Positions 1 through 8,441 of a stretch of 64,000 nucleotides of DNA are shown here, piece by piece. Below the pieces are notes generated by a model. That model ran no database searches. It saw nothing but the letters and a program-made list of their open reading frames with translations, and had not been told where the DNA came from. The position numbers were made by a program, and so were the translations under genes. Within the stretch, counting starts at the first letter, position 1. The number at the start of each line of letters is the position of its first letter. Source of the DNA: Limnohabitans sp. DM1 (GTDB taxonomy: Bacteria; Pseudomonadota; Gammaproteobacteria; Burkholderiales; Burkholderiaceae_C); the NCBI RefSeq assembly GCF_001269385.1, contig NZ_CXOO01000047.1, forward strand, positions 22,683 to 86,682, written 5' to 3'.

Positions 1-1573
1 TGGGCATGTGTGCCGTCATGGCCGGAAACTGATGGCGTATCTGATGGGTCAAGGCCATGCCATCCATATCGGGCATGATCATGTCGATCAGGGCCACATC
101 AAAACCTTGTTCATCGAGCAATTGCAGGGCTTGCGCCGCACTCTCGGCGGTCACGATGTGGGCTTTGGGCCAGCATTTTTGCAATTGCAAGCGTGCCACC
201 ATCAGGTTCATGCTGTTGTCGTCCACCACCAAAATGCGCAGCGCTTCTTCTGGGGGTGGCAAGCTGTCAGCCGTTGGCACTGGCATGGCCTTCGCCGAAT
301 TCAGGGGCACTTCAAACCAAAACGTGGCGCCCTGCCCGGGCTGGCTGGTCACCCCAATCTGCCCGCCTTGTAGGGTGACCAGTTTTTCACTGATCGACAA
401 GCCCAAACCTGTGCCGCCATAGGTTCGGATGGTTTGCACATCGGCTTGTCCAAAACGGCTGAAAATGTGCGTTTGTTGGGATGGTGCAATGCCGCGCCCC
501 GTGTCCATGACTTCGCAGCGCAATTGATCTTGATGGGCGATCATGCGCAGCTGCACCGTGCCTTTGGCTGTGAACTTCAGGGCGTTGCCGAGCAAGTTGC
601 GCAGTATTTGCAAAAGACGTTGTCGGTCGGCATGGATGTATTGAGGCAGTTGGGGGTCCAGGTGACCACTCCAGCCAATGCCTTTTTCCAGTGCTTGTTG
701 TTGGTGTGTTTGCAGCGCTTCTTGCAGCAGTGCAGACAATTCAAAATCGACCTCGTGCAACAAGAACTTTCCGGCTTGCAATTGAGAAAAGTCCAGGATG
801 TCGTTGACAACCTGGAGCAAATGCATGGTGGAGCGGCGGATATGGTCCACCACCTCCACTTGATCGGGTTGCTCGGCCAACTCTTGGCGCAGCACGCCAT
901 TGAAGCCCAAAATGGCGTTCATCGGGGTACGCAATTCATGGCCAACAGCCGCCACAAACTCGTCTTTGTGCGCCTGTGCTTGCAGCAATGCCTCATGAGT
1001 TGCCTTGAGCTCCTCGTTGCGCTGGTGAAGTTGTTTCAGTTGTTCTTCATGCAAGTGCTCATACAAACGTACACCCAGCATCAAATTGGCAATGGCCAGC
1101 ATGTTGTTCATCACCGCCCATGGCACCGCTTGTTGGGTGATGTGGGCTTGACTGCCTACCCAACCGTTCAGTGTGGCCAAAAACAAAGCGAAGATGGTCA
1201 ACAGGATGATCGCAATCCAGACCACCGTGACTGCGGGGCCCAGAAGCAATAAAACAGGGACAGCCAGAACATTGAGCCAGACAATGGATGTGGAGTTCAC
1301 CCCACCCGATTGGCTGGCGATGTAGGTAATCAGGAGCAAGCTGAACAAGGTGACGAGGTGCACCAAGACGGTGTAAAACTTGCGTTGACTTGCGAACAGC
1401 ATCAAAACAACCATGATGATGCTGACGACCAAATTGGCGTTACGGTCGTAGTAGCCCGGGGGAATCAAATAAAACAAAAGCGAAGTCAAACCCACGGCCA
1501 ACAAGTAAATGGCCAAGAGCTTTCTCTTGGATAACTGTGCGTTTGCGACCAGGCTTGAGCCGCCTATACGCAT
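1..1573 (-). CDS. Hybrid sensor histidine kinase with receiver domain (partial, C-terminus off window)
   Basis: Membrane sensor kinase that would autophosphorylate on histidine and pass the phosphate to its own receiver. Reading the minus strand from the ATG at 1573, the first ~170 residues hold about five or six hydrophobic segments with no obvious periplasmic domain. A short coiled coil (EEQLKQLHQRNEELK) leads into the H box GHELRTPMNA with His near residue 212. An ATPase domain with GGTGLGLSI follows, and then a receiver domain (ILVVDDN, phosphorylatable Asp in LIDMIMPDMDG near residue 496). The frame stays open to the window edge, so the C-terminus, possibly with an Hpt or output domain, is not seen. 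An in-frame GTG at 1615 would overlap the end of parB; I prefer the ATG at 1573, but the choice is uncertain. The sensed signal is unknown. It lies directly downstream of parB on the same strand. Confidence 0.85.
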   Translation of the reverse strand, partial: MRIGGSSLVANAQLSKRKLLAIYLLAVGLTSLLFYLIPPGYYDRNANLVVSIIMVVLMLFASQRKFYTVLVHLVTLFSLLLITYIASQSGGVNSTSIVWLNVLAVPVLLLLGPAVTVVWIAIILLTIFALFLATLNGWVGSQAHITQQAVPWAVMNNMLAIANLMLGVRLYEHLHEEQLKQLHQRNEELKATHEALLQAQAHKDEFVAAVGHELRTPMNAILGFNGVLRQELAEQPDQVEVVDHIRRSTMHLLQVVNDILDFSQLQAGKFLLHEVDFELSALLQEALQTHQQQALEKGIGWSGHLDPQLPQYIHADRQRLLQILRNLLGNALKFTAKGTVQLRMIAHQDQLRCEVMDTGRGIAPSQQTHIFSRFGQADVQTIRTYGGTGLGLSISEKLVTLQGGQIGVTSQPGQGATFWFEVPLNSAKAMPVPTADSLPPPEEALRILVVDDNSMNLMVARLQLQKCWPKAHIVTAESAAQALQLLDEQGFDVALIDMIMPDMDGMALTHQIRHQFPAMTAHMP

Positions 1574-1607
1574 GAAAAAAGCCCCGTTGAACACCCGTTT
1601 GATGATG

Positions 1608-2519
1608 TTATCCACGCAGCTTTTCAATCAATCCATTGAGTTCATCGAGCGAACCAAACTGTATCGACAGCTCGCCCATTTCTTCAATCTTGCCCAATCG
1701 CTTGACGCGTTTTTTAACCCGCACCTCCACTTGCGCCATCAACAGGTCAGACAGTTCTTCTTCCACGCGGCGCGTGTCGCGGGATTTTTCTTTCTTGGGT
1801 TTCTGGGGAACCAGATTGAACTCGGCGCCCAGTTTTTTGGACAGGCTTTCCGCTTCACGCACCGACAGTTTTTTGGCCGATATCTGATTGGCCGCCGTGA
1901 TCTGAGCCGCCTTGTCCAAAGAAAGCAATGCACGCGCATGGCCCATGTCCAGGTCCCCGGCCATGAGCATGGTTTGCACGGGCTCGGCCAGGTTCAGCAA
2001 ACGCAACAAGTTGCTGGCAGCGCTGCGAGAACGGCCCACAGCTTGCGCAGCAGACTCGTGCGTCAGGCCAAACTCCTTGATCAGGCGGTGCAGGCCTTGC
2101 GCTTCTTCCAGCGGGTTGAGGTCTTCACGTTGAATGTTTTCAATCAGCGCCATAGCCGCTGCGGCCTCATTGGGCACGTCGCGCACCAGCACCGGCACAC
2201 TGTCCAGACCGGCCAGCTTGGAGGCGCGAAAGCGCCGCTCGCCCGCGATGATTTCGTACTTGCCTGCATTGAGGCCGTCACTGAGTTGACGCACCAAAAT
2301 CGGCTGCATGATGCCTTGGGCCTTGATGGATTCGGCCAACTCGTACAAGGCGCCCTCGTCCATGCGGGTGCGCGGCTGGTACATGCCGGGCACCATCTGG
2401 TCGAGCTTGAGCTGACTGGGCACGCCGCTTTCGGCGCTGCCCAGGGGCGGGTCTTCCACAGTGGGGCCCAGCAGGGCTTCGAGTCCTCGGCCAAGGCCTT
2501 TGGGTTTTTTGGTGACCAT
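1608..2519 (-). CDS. parB: ParB chromosome partitioning protein
   Basis: Centromere-binding CTP-dependent clamp of the ParABS system, which loads on parS sites and spreads to help segregate replication origins. The 303-residue protein starts with the typical GLGRGLEALLG, followed by the ParB/Srx nucleotide-binding region (IIAGERRFRA, LIENIQREDLNPLEEA), a KorB-type helix-turn-helix (SAAQAVGRSRSAASN) and a basic C-terminal dimerisation region. I chose the ATG at 2519 over the one at 2525 because the AAGGA ribosome-binding sequence sits six bases before 2519 and directly abuts 2525. The stop codon of the preceding hydrolase gene lies within this start region, which suggests translational coupling. 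Four parS-like palindromes lie 2.7-4.1 kb upstream, consistent with function. Confidence 0.96.
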   Translation of the reverse strand: MVTKKPKGLGRGLEALLGPTVEDPPLGSAESGVPSQLKLDQMVPGMYQPRTRMDEGALYELAESIKAQGIMQPILVRQLSDGLNAGKYEIIAGERRFRASKLAGLDSVPVLVRDVPNEAAAAMALIENIQREDLNPLEEAQGLHRLIKEFGLTHESAAQAVGRSRSAASNLLRLLNLAEPVQTMLMAGDLDMGHARALLSLDKAAQITAANQISAKKLSVREAESLSKKLGAEFNLVPQKPKKEKSRDTRRVEEELSDLLMAQVEVRVKKRVKRLGKIEEMGELSIQFGSLDELNGLIEKLRG

Positions 2520-2521
2520 GG

Positions 2522-3055
2522 TCATTCCTTCATGAGTTTTTGCAAAAGCGCATGGCCTTGTGGCCAATGGCCCAACGAGGTGTCTGCGTTGATGTGTCCA
2601 GTCTGCCCGGCATCGACCCACTGGGCACCCCAGTCATGGGCCAGTGCTTGGGCGCGATCTGAGCGGCAAAAGGGATCGTTTTGACTGCCCACCAAGATAC
2701 TGGCAAATGGCAGCCGCTGGCGCACGATGGGTGACCAGCCGGGCAATCGCTCTTTGAGTTCGGGCGCCTCTGTATCTCCGGGTGCCACAAGCAAAGCGCC
2801 CTGGACACGCTGGCTGTGCGCGGACAATGCGGCCCAAGCCGCCACCAAGATGCAGCCCAGGCTGTGGGCCACGAACACCACTTGGCCGGGCGCATCAATG
2901 ACCACTTCATCAAGACGTGCCAACCAATCGCCTCGCTTTGGGCGCAGCCAATCGTTTTGCACCACTTCGGTGTAGCCATGTTCGCGCACCCAATGCATTT
3001 GCCAGTGATCAGGACCACTGCCTTGCCAGCCGGGCAAAATCAAAACGCTTGTCAT
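2522..3055 (-). CDS. Alpha/beta hydrolase, RBBP9/YdeN-type serine hydrolase
   Basis: Small single-domain cytoplasmic hydrolase of 177 residues. The N-terminus MTSVLILPGWQGSGPDHWQ is typical of the RBBP9/YdeN family. The nucleophile elbow is VAHSLGC (Ser near residue 75), and a late Asp (SQNDPFC) and His (GHINAD) complete a plausible Ser-Asp-His triad. The natural substrate of this family is mostly unknown. The reading frame is open further upstream, but that part overlaps parA antisense-like sequence and lacks family similarity, so the ATG at 3055 is used. The gene sits between parA (22 bases upstream) and parB (overlapping start region), an uncommon insertion into what is usually a two-gene operon. 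Confidence 0.85.
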   Translation of the reverse strand: MTSVLILPGWQGSGPDHWQMHWVREHGYTEVVQNDWLRPKRGDWLARLDEVVIDAPGQVVFVAHSLGCILVAAWAALSAHSQRVQGALLVAPGDTEAPELKERLPGWSPIVRQRLPFASILVGSQNDPFCRSDRAQALAHDWGAQWVDAGQTGHINADTSLGHWPQGHALLQKLMKE

Positions 3056-3077
3056 GGCTTGGGTGTCCAGCGTGCTG

Positions 3078-3848
3078 TCAGAGTGTGGGAGCACGTCTGA
3101 CCAACTCTTGTGCAAATTCAACATAGGCCTGGCTGCCCCGTGCAGCAGCATCGAACACCACACCCGGCAAGCCATAGCTGGGCGCTTCGGCCAATCGCAC
3201 ATTGCGCGGGATGACGGAGTCAAACACCTTGTCGCCAAAATGTGCCTTGAGCTGGTCGCTCACCTGCATTTGCAAGGTGATGCGCGGGTCGAACATCACG
3301 CGCAGCAAGCCGATGATTTTCAGGTCCCGGTTCATGTTGGCATGCACTTGCTTGATGGTGTTGACCAGATCGGTCAGGCCTTCCAGCGCAAAATACTCGC
3401 ACTGCATGGGCACGATCACGCCATGGGCTGCACACAAGCCGTTCAAGGTCAGCATGGACAAGGATGGCGGGCAGTCTATGAGGATGAAGTCGTATTGGGC
3501 ATCCACGGCTGCCAAAGCGGTTTTCAAGCGTTGGTCGCGACGATCGAGTTGAACCAACTCCACCTCAGCACCGGCCAATTCACGGTTGGCACACAAGACG
3601 TGGTAGCCGCATTTTTCGGCCAGCACGACCGCTTCGCGCACCGATGCCGATTCCAACAACACGTCATACACACTCATGCTTTGTTGACGCTTGTCGATGC
3701 CCGAACCCATGGTGGCGTTGCCCTGGGGGTCCAGATCCACCAGCAAGACGCGCTGCCCGACCTTGGCCAGGCCTGCGGCCAAATTGACAGAGGTGGTTGT
3801 TTTACCGACGCCACCCTTTTGGTTGGCGATACAAAAAATTTTGGCCAT
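3078..3848 (-). CDS. parA: ParA partitioning ATPase
   Basis: Deviant-Walker ATPase that binds the nucleoid non-specifically and is displaced by ParB, driving origin segregation. The 256-residue protein carries the deviant Walker A motif KGGVGKTTT close to the N-terminus, the A' motif LVDLDPQGNAT and the Walker B-like DFILIDCPPSLS. There is no N-terminal helix-turn-helix, so it is the short chromosomal Soj-like type rather than the long plasmid type. It begins the parA-hydrolase-parB run on the minus strand. The LysE-type gene upstream ends 19 bases before the ATG, so all may be co-transcribed. Confidence 0.97.
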   Translation of the reverse strand: MAKIFCIANQKGGVGKTTTSVNLAAGLAKVGQRVLLVDLDPQGNATMGSGIDKRQQSMSVYDVLLESASVREAVVLAEKCGYHVLCANRELAGAEVELVQLDRRDQRLKTALAAVDAQYDFILIDCPPSLSMLTLNGLCAAHGVIVPMQCEYFALEGLTDLVNTIKQVHANMNRDLKIIGLLRVMFDPRITLQMQVSDQLKAHFGDKVFDSVIPRNVRLAEAPSYGLPGVVFDAAARGSQAYVEFAQELVRRAPTL

Positions 3849-3867
3849 GTTGTCGCGTCCGGTTCAG

Positions 3868-4485
3868 TTATTTGGAAATGGCCAGCTTGATGCCAAAGCC
3901 GATGAGAAACAAGCCCGCCAGCTTTTCGAGCCAACGGCCGATCATGGGATTCGCCCGCATTTTGGCAGCCAGATAGTGGGTCAACATGGTCATGGCCAAT
4001 CCATATAAAAAAGTCAAAGCAGCGATGGTGCCCGCCATGACACCAAAGCTGATCAGGCCCCCATGCGTTTTGGGGTCCACAAATAAAGGGAAAAATGCCA
4101 TGTAGAACACGATGGCCTTGGGGTTGAGCAAGGTGATGGCCACGGCTTGCTGAAAATAATGCCGGGGCCGGATGTTCAAAACCGGCGCATCACCCGGTTT
4201 GGACGTCCACATCTTCCAGCCCAGCCAGGCCAAATACAGTGCACCCGCCCACTGCACGGCGGTAAAAGCTGTGGGGTAGGTGGCCAACACTGTGGCCACA
4301 CCGGCCACTGCCAGCCACATGAGCACCTGATCCCCGGCGATGACGCCCATGGTGGCGCCCAAGCCACCGGCGATGCCGCCCTTGCTGGTCGATGTGATGA
4401 GCGCCAAATTGCCCGGGCCGGGTATGGCCAAAAACAGAACAATTGCAGCAACAAATGCACCGTAGTCTGATATCCCAAAGAACAT
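3868..4485 (-). CDS. LysE/RhtB-family amino acid exporter, copy 1
   Basis: Inner-membrane exporter of the LysE/RhtB superfamily, 205 residues with about six hydrophobic segments. Family hallmarks are the N-terminal PGPGNLALITSTSKGG and the central TLLNPKAIVFYMAFFP. Members export amino acids or related metabolites by proton exchange; the substrate cannot be told from sequence. It is clearly related to the next gene (shared SDYGAF, PGPGNLALITSTSKGG, LLNPKAI, LAGL.LIGFG.KL), so the two arose by tandem duplication. The RBS AAAGGAT lies just upstream of the ATG. It is 41 bases downstream of its paralogue and 19 bases upstream of parA, all on the same strand. Confidence 0.92.
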   Translation of the reverse strand: MFFGISDYGAFVAAIVLFLAIPGPGNLALITSTSKGGIAGGLGATMGVIAGDQVLMWLAVAGVATVLATYPTAFTAVQWAGALYLAWLGWKMWTSKPGDAPVLNIRPRHYFQQAVAITLLNPKAIVFYMAFFPLFVDPKTHGGLISFGVMAGTIAALTFLYGLAMTMLTHYLAAKMRANPMIGRWLEKLAGLFLIGFGIKLAISK

Positions 4486-4526
4486 GTGATCCTTTCAGAA
4501 AAGTGAGATGGTCTGGCGTTTAAAAC

Positions 4527-5141
4527 TCATTTCGTCACAAGCAACTTGAAACCAAATCCAATCAAACACAAGCCTGCCAGCTTCTGCAGAAAACCGGTGA
4601 TCTTGAGATTGGCACGCAAACGCTGAGCCATGTGATGTGTGACAAGCACGACCCCCAAACAGTACACGCCCCCCAATACCGCGATGGTTGCCGCCATCAC
4701 TGCAAAAGTGATCCAGCCTTGGTGATGAACGGGATCGATGAACTGTGGGAAAAACGCGAAATAAAACATGATCGCTTTGGGGTTCAGCAAGGTGATCAGC
4801 ATGGTTTCACTGAAATAGCGCCCAGACCGTATGTCCAAGGCAGGGCCTTCGCCTGGCTTGGCCGTGATCATCTTGAAACCCAACCAGCCCAAATAAGCAG
4901 CCCCAAGCCACTGCAAAAGCATGAACATGTTTGGCAGTGTTTTGAGCAAAGCCGCCACACCCGCCACAGTGAGCCACAGCAAAATTTGATCACCCAGCAA
5001 CAAGCCGAGCACGGATGCAATGCCCCCGGATATCCCCCCTTTGCTGGTGGAGGTGATCAGCGCAAGATTCCCTGGCCCAGGCAATATGAGCAAAAGTACA
5101 AAAGCAGCTGCAAATGCGCCGTAGTCCGAGATGCCAAACAT
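4527..5141 (-). CDS. LysE/RhtB-family amino acid exporter, copy 2
   Basis: Second LysE/RhtB-type exporter of 204 residues with the same six-segment hydrophobic layout as its neighbour. It has PGPGNLALITSTSKGG near residue 22 and TLLNPKAIMFYFAFFP near residue 120. The loop after the second motif and the middle transmembrane segments differ most from copy 1, which may mean a different substrate or dimerisation between the two. It is the first gene of the run lysE-lysE-parA-hydrolase-parB. A parS palindrome lies 67 bases upstream of its start codon, so ParB binding could touch its promoter. Confidence 0.92.
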   Translation of the reverse strand: MFGISDYGAFAAAFVLLLILPGPGNLALITSTSKGGISGGIASVLGLLLGDQILLWLTVAGVAALLKTLPNMFMLLQWLGAAYLGWLGFKMITAKPGEGPALDIRSGRYFSETMLITLLNPKAIMFYFAFFPQFIDPVHHQGWITFAVMAATIAVLGGVYCLGVVLVTHHMAQRLRANLKITGFLQKLAGLCLIGFGFKLLVTK

Positions 5142-5207
5142 GTGAATTTTTTCTGGAGAATTTCACAAGTGTAAGTGATGGACCGTTTTGAAAACCCCTG
5201 AACCAAG

Positions 5208-5223
5208 TGTTTCACGTGAAACT
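5208..5223. promoter_or_regulatory. parS site 1
   Basis: TGTTTCACGTGAAACT matches the chromosomal parS consensus TGTTNCACGTGAAACA at 15 of 16 positions, differing in the last base. It is the only one of the four sites that lies outside a coding sequence, just upstream of the lysE-parA-parB run. Confidence 0.9.
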
Positions 5224-5334
5224 CTGCTGCCAGCCCCCTTAACGATCACCCAATTCTTGCTGTTATGGGCTTGTCTACTGCCTTTGGGCTGCAAGGTTTA
5301 TTGACAATTCGCGGATACAACCAACTGTTTATCC

Positions 5335-5441
5335 GGCCCTGTGAAGTTTTCAATGCTCAAAGATGTTGCAGGTCGTTGGACGAAGACCCCGACGAGAGCC
5401 TCTGCCGAAACCCAGCATGTCGTACTCTGCGAGTACCGACC
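5335..5441 (+). repeat. Dispersed ~107-bp repeat, copy A
   Basis: This segment aligns over its full length with the reverse complement of 8215-8320, at roughly 80% identity by eye with one single-base gap. Best-conserved parts are TGTGAAGTTTTCAATGCTCA at the left end, GACCCCGAC in the middle and CTCTGCGAGTACCGACC at the right end. The right end forms a perfect hairpin, GTACTC-TGC-GAGTAC. It does not look coding. Copies A and B are in inverted orientation on the two sides of rsmG-mnmG. Confidence 0.85.
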
Positions 5442-5496
5442 TGCGAGATGACATGTCTCACACATTTCAAACCTCAGCGTGACGGATCAATAAGCA

Positions 5497-6135
5497 TCAA
5501 ACAGGCTTCATCCAGATCATGCAACGTTCGACATCGAGCCCAGGCACCGAGAGTGGTTCCACGTGAAACACTTTCACATTGGTGGGCAGCCCGTCGATCT
5601 CTGCCTGCGGATGTTTGCCTTTCATGGCCATCCAAACCCCCTGCCCGGCCAGCGCGCTGCGCGACCAGCTCACAAAGTCCGGCAACGAGGCGAAGGCTCG
5701 GCAGCAGATCACATCGAACGGGCCTGTCAGCGTTTCGACACGGGCATGGATGCCACGCAAATTGGGCAGCTTGAGGGTAGCTGCCACCTGCTGGATGAAA
5801 GCGGCTTTTTTGCCCACGGTGTCGACACAGCTCACATCAAGTTCAGGCTGGCAGATCGCTAACACAATGCCAGGCAAACCGCCGCCAGAGCCCACGTCCA
5901 ACACCTTGGCTGCCTGGCCTTGGGTGTGGCGCACCAATGGCGCGATGGCCGTGAGGCTGTCGAGGAGGTGGTAGGTCAGCATTTCATGCGGGTCACGCAC
6001 GGCCGTGAGGTTGTAGACCTTGTTCCATTTCTGGATCAGGCCAAGGTAGGCCATGAGCTGGTCCAACTGGGCAGGCGACAGATCCAGACCCAGATCGGAC
6101 ACACCCGCCTTCAGGGTTGCGAGCGCATCGCTCAT
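5497..6135 (-). CDS. rsmG: 16S rRNA (guanine527-N7)-methyltransferase RsmG
   Basis: Methylates N7 of G527 in 16S rRNA using S-adenosylmethionine; formerly gidB. The protein has 212 residues, the normal size. The SAM-binding loop [13 protein letters not shown] starts near residue 77, and the family-typical NLTAVRDP and CCRAFASL are present. It overlaps the end of mnmG in an ATGA arrangement, the classical mnmG-rsmG operon. A parS site (5555-5570) is embedded in its 3' part and is read in frame as coding sequence. Confidence 0.97.
   Translation of the reverse strand: MSDALATLKAGVSDLGLDLSPAQLDQLMAYLGLIQKWNKVYNLTAVRDPHEMLTYHLLDSLTAIAPLVRHTQGQAAKVLDVGSGGGLPGIVLAICQPELDVSCVDTVGKKAAFIQQVAATLKLPNLRGIHARVETLTGPFDVICCRAFASLPDFVSWSRSALAGQGVWMAMKGKHPQAEIDGLPTNVKVFHVEPLSVPGLDVERCMIWMKPV
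5555..5570. promoter_or_regulatory. parS site 2 (inside rsmG)
   Basis: GGTTCCACGTGAAACA matches TGTTNCACGTGAAACA at 15 of 16 positions, with G for T in the first base. It keeps the CACGTG core and the full right arm. It lies in the 3' end of rsmG. Confidence 0.85.
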
Positions 6136-8102
6136 GTGGGTTGGACCTCGTGAGCCGTGCTGCGGAAGCCTTTGAAGCCACCTTTTTTCAGGTGGATCAG
6201 AAGCAGCGAAACCGAGGCAGGGGTGATGCCCGAAATACGCGAAGCCTGCCCCAAGGTTTCGGGTCGGTATTTGGCCAGCTTCTGACGGGCTTCTATCGAC
6301 AAGGCGGTGACCTGCAAATAATCCAGATCGGCCGGAAGTTTGAGGTTTTCGTAATGAGCAGACCGCTCGACCTCGTCCTTCTGGCGGTCAATGTAGCCGG
6401 AATACTTGGCAGCAATCTCGACTTGTTCGATGACAGCGTCGGACAAATCACCCAGCGTTTCACGTGAAACATCGGTGCTGATGTAGTGGCCCTCGTTCAT
6501 GCCAGTCAGTTCGCCATAGCTCACGCCTGGTCGGCGCAGCAGATCGAACAGGTTGTATTCGTGGTCAATCGACTTGCCCAACACCCGGGCTGATTCTTCG
6601 GCGGGCAGGTTGCGAGGGTTCACCCACGTGGACTTGAGGCGTTCTGTTTCACGTGAAACAGCATCGCGTTTGCGGCTGAAAGCGTCCCAGCGGGCATCAT
6701 CGACCAAGCCCATCTGACGGCCCACTTCTGTCAGGCGAGCGTCGGCGTTGTCCTCACGCAATTGCAATCTGAACTCGGCACGGCTGGTGAACATGCGGTA
6801 GGGCTCAGTGACACCTTGCGTGACCAGATCATCCACCAACACACCCAGATATGCCTGATCGCGTGCGGGCGTCCAGGCCGATTCACCCCGACATTGCAGC
6901 GCGGCATTGATGCCCGCAAACAAGCCTTGGGCAGCGGCCTCTTCGTAACCGGTTGTGCCGTTGATCTGTCCCGCAAAGAACAGGCCGTTGATCTGGCGCG
7001 TCTCAAAGCTGTTCTTCAGGGCGCGGGGGTCAAAGTAGTCGTATTCGATGGCGTAGCCGGGACGCAGGATGTGGCAGTTTTCGAGGCCCTTCATGGAGCG
7101 CACCAGGTCGTACTGGATGTCAAACGGCAAGCTGGTCGAGATGCCGTTGGGGTAGTACTCGTTCGTCGTCAGGCCTTCAGGCTCCAGAAAAATCTGGTGG
7201 CTGTCCTTGTCGGCAAAGCGGTTGATCTTGTCTTCCACACTCGGGCAGTAACGCGGGCCCACGCCCTCGATCTTGCCGGTGAACATGGGGCTTCGGTCAA
7301 AGCCGGAGCGGATGATCTCGTGTGTGCGCTCGTTGGTGTGGGTGATCCAGCACGGCACTTGCTGCGGGTGCATGACCGCGTTGCCCATAAAGCTGAACAC
7401 CGGCACGCCACCTTCCGGGTTCATGCCGCCGGGCATGCCGTCGCCAGGCTGCTCGGTGCATTGGCTGAAGTCGATGGTGCGGCCATCAAGACGCGGTGGT
7501 GTGCCGGTCTTCAGGCGCCCTTGCGGTAACTTGAGTTCCTTCAGGCGTGCTGACAGGCTCACGGCGGGCGGATCGCCTGCGCGGCCCGCCGAATAGTTCT
7601 GCAGACCCACATGGATCTTGCCGTCCAAAAAGGTGCCCGCCGTCAGCACCACCGTGCGCGAACGGAAACGGATGCCCACCTGCGTCACGGCGCCAACCAC
7701 GCGGTCACCTTCGACCATCAAATCATCCACGGCCTGCTGGAACAACCACAGGTTGGGCTGGTTTTCCAGCATGCGGCGGATGGCTGCTTTGTAGAGGATG
7801 CGGTCAGCTTGGGCTCGGGTGGCACGCACAGCCGGGCCTTTGGAGCTGTTGAGGATGCGGAACTGGATGCCGCCCTCATCCGTGGCCAGCGCCATGGCAC
7901 CGCCCAAAGCGTCCACCTCTTTGACCAGGTGGCCCTTGCCAATGCCACCAATGGACGGGTTGCAGCTCATCTGCCCCAGCGTCTCGATGTTGTGGCTCAG
8001 CAAAAGCGTCTTGCTGCCCATGCGCGCTGCGGCCAATGCCGCTTCGGTGCCGGCATGGCCGCCACCGACCACGATCACGTCGAATTCTTGAGGGTAAAGC
8101 AT
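6132..8102 (-). CDS. mnmG: tRNA uridine-5-carboxymethylaminomethyl modification enzyme MnmG
   Basis: FAD-dependent partner of MnmE that installs the cmnm5 group on the wobble uridine of certain tRNAs; formerly gidA. The 656-residue protein has the N-terminal FAD-binding motif [12 protein letters not shown], the conserved [18 protein letters not shown] and the GidA signatures [11 protein letters not shown] and [12 protein letters not shown]. The C-terminal helical domain ends with the expected [19 protein letters not shown] use the ATG at 8102 ([14 protein letters not shown]); the frame runs on nine codons upstream without family support. Its stop overlaps rsmG. Two parS sites lie within its C-terminal coding part. 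Confidence 0.98.
   Translation of the reverse strand: MLYPQEFDVIVVGGGHAGTEAALAAARMGSKTLLLSHNIETLGQMSCNPSIGGIGKGHLVKEVDALGGAMALATDEGGIQFRILNSSKGPAVRATRAQADRILYKAAIRRMLENQPNLWLFQQAVDDLMVEGDRVVGAVTQVGIRFRSRTVVLTAGTFLDGKIHVGLQNYSAGRAGDPPAVSLSARLKELKLPQGRLKTGTPPRLDGRTIDFSQCTEQPGDGMPGGMNPEGGVPVFSFMGNAVMHPQQVPCWITHTNERTHEIIRSGFDRSPMFTGKIEGVGPRYCPSVEDKINRFADKDSHQIFLEPEGLTTNEYYPNGISTSLPFDIQYDLVRSMKGLENCHILRPGYAIEYDYFDPRALKNSFETRQINGLFFAGQINGTTGYEEAAAQGLFAGINAALQCRGESAWTPARDQAYLGVLVDDLVTQGVTEPYRMFTSRAEFRLQLREDNADARLTEVGRQMGLVDDARWDAFSRKRDAVSRETERLKSTWVNPRNLPAEESARVLGKSIDHEYNLFDLLRRPGVSYGELTGMNEGHYISTDVSRETLGDLSDAVIEQVEIAAKYSGYIDRQKDEVERSAHYENLKLPADLDYLQVTALSIEARQKLAKYRPETLGQASRISGITPASVSLLLIHLKKGGFKGFRSTAHEVQPT
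6456..6471. promoter_or_regulatory. parS site 3 (inside mnmG)
   Basis: CGTTTCACGTGAAACA matches the parS consensus at 15 of 16 positions (C for T in the first base). It lies in the C-terminal coding region of mnmG. Confidence 0.88.
6645..6660. promoter_or_regulatory. parS site 4 (inside mnmG), perfect palindrome
   Basis: TGTTTCACGTGAAACA is a perfect 16-base palindrome and an exact match to the parS consensus, and so the likely highest-affinity ParB loading site of the four. It is 174 bases from site 3, within mnmG. Confidence 0.95.
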
Positions 8103-8441
8103 GAAAAGTCTGCCTCGTTGAAAGGCCAAAAAAGAGGCGCCGCCTGCGCCATGGGGGCCGGCCTGCCACGGGCCGGGCTGATCTGCTTATTTTACAGGCA
8201 GGCACTTTGTCGGAGGTCGGTACTCGCAGAGTCCAACATTTTGGGTTTCTGCACAAGTCGATGTCGGGGTCATCGACCGCCGACCTACAACTTGATGAGC
8301 ATTGAAAACTTCACAAGGCCGAGTCCATCGGTTTATGCACAAAGCGCATGATCTAACAGCCAAGAAGCCTTGGACAGGGCAACATGGCATCCGTAACATC
8401 TCGCATCACTGACGATCGGTCAGATTCACGAAAGACAAACC
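8103..8441. other. Divergent intergenic region mnmG / glutamate dehydrogenase
   Basis: This 339-base gap separates the divergent starts of mnmG (minus) and the glutamate dehydrogenase gene (plus) and must hold both promoters. Its centre is occupied by repeat copy B (8215-8320). I see no gene in it. Confidence 0.6.
8215..8320 (-). repeat. Dispersed ~107-bp repeat, copy B
   Basis: Reverse-strand copy of the element at 5335-5441. On the minus strand it begins GGCCTTGTGAAGTTTTCAAT and ends GACTCTGCGAGTACCGACC. It has the same order of conserved blocks as copy A with scattered substitutions and one gap. The hairpin near its end is slightly less perfect than in copy A (GGACTC-TGC-GAGTACC). It sits about 113 bases upstream of the mnmG start codon. 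Confidence 0.85.

Larger units (their letters stand above)
5142..5496. other. Intergenic region between rsmG and the LysE genes
   Basis: This 355-base gap has no convincing gene. It contains the first parS site (5208-5223) and one copy of a ~107-bp dispersed repeat (5335-5441). The promoter of the lysE-par operon must lie between the repeat and 5141. Open frames crossing it show no protein family features. Confidence 0.6.

Noticed and set aside
434..1252. Plus-strand open frame of 272 codons
   Set aside because: Antisense to the hybrid histidine kinase, whose H box, ATPase and receiver motifs are clear on the minus strand; no family features.
6621..6636. Additional CACGTG core near the parS sites (CACCCACGTGGACTTG)
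   Set aside because: Only the six-base core matches; the flanking arms of parS are absent.
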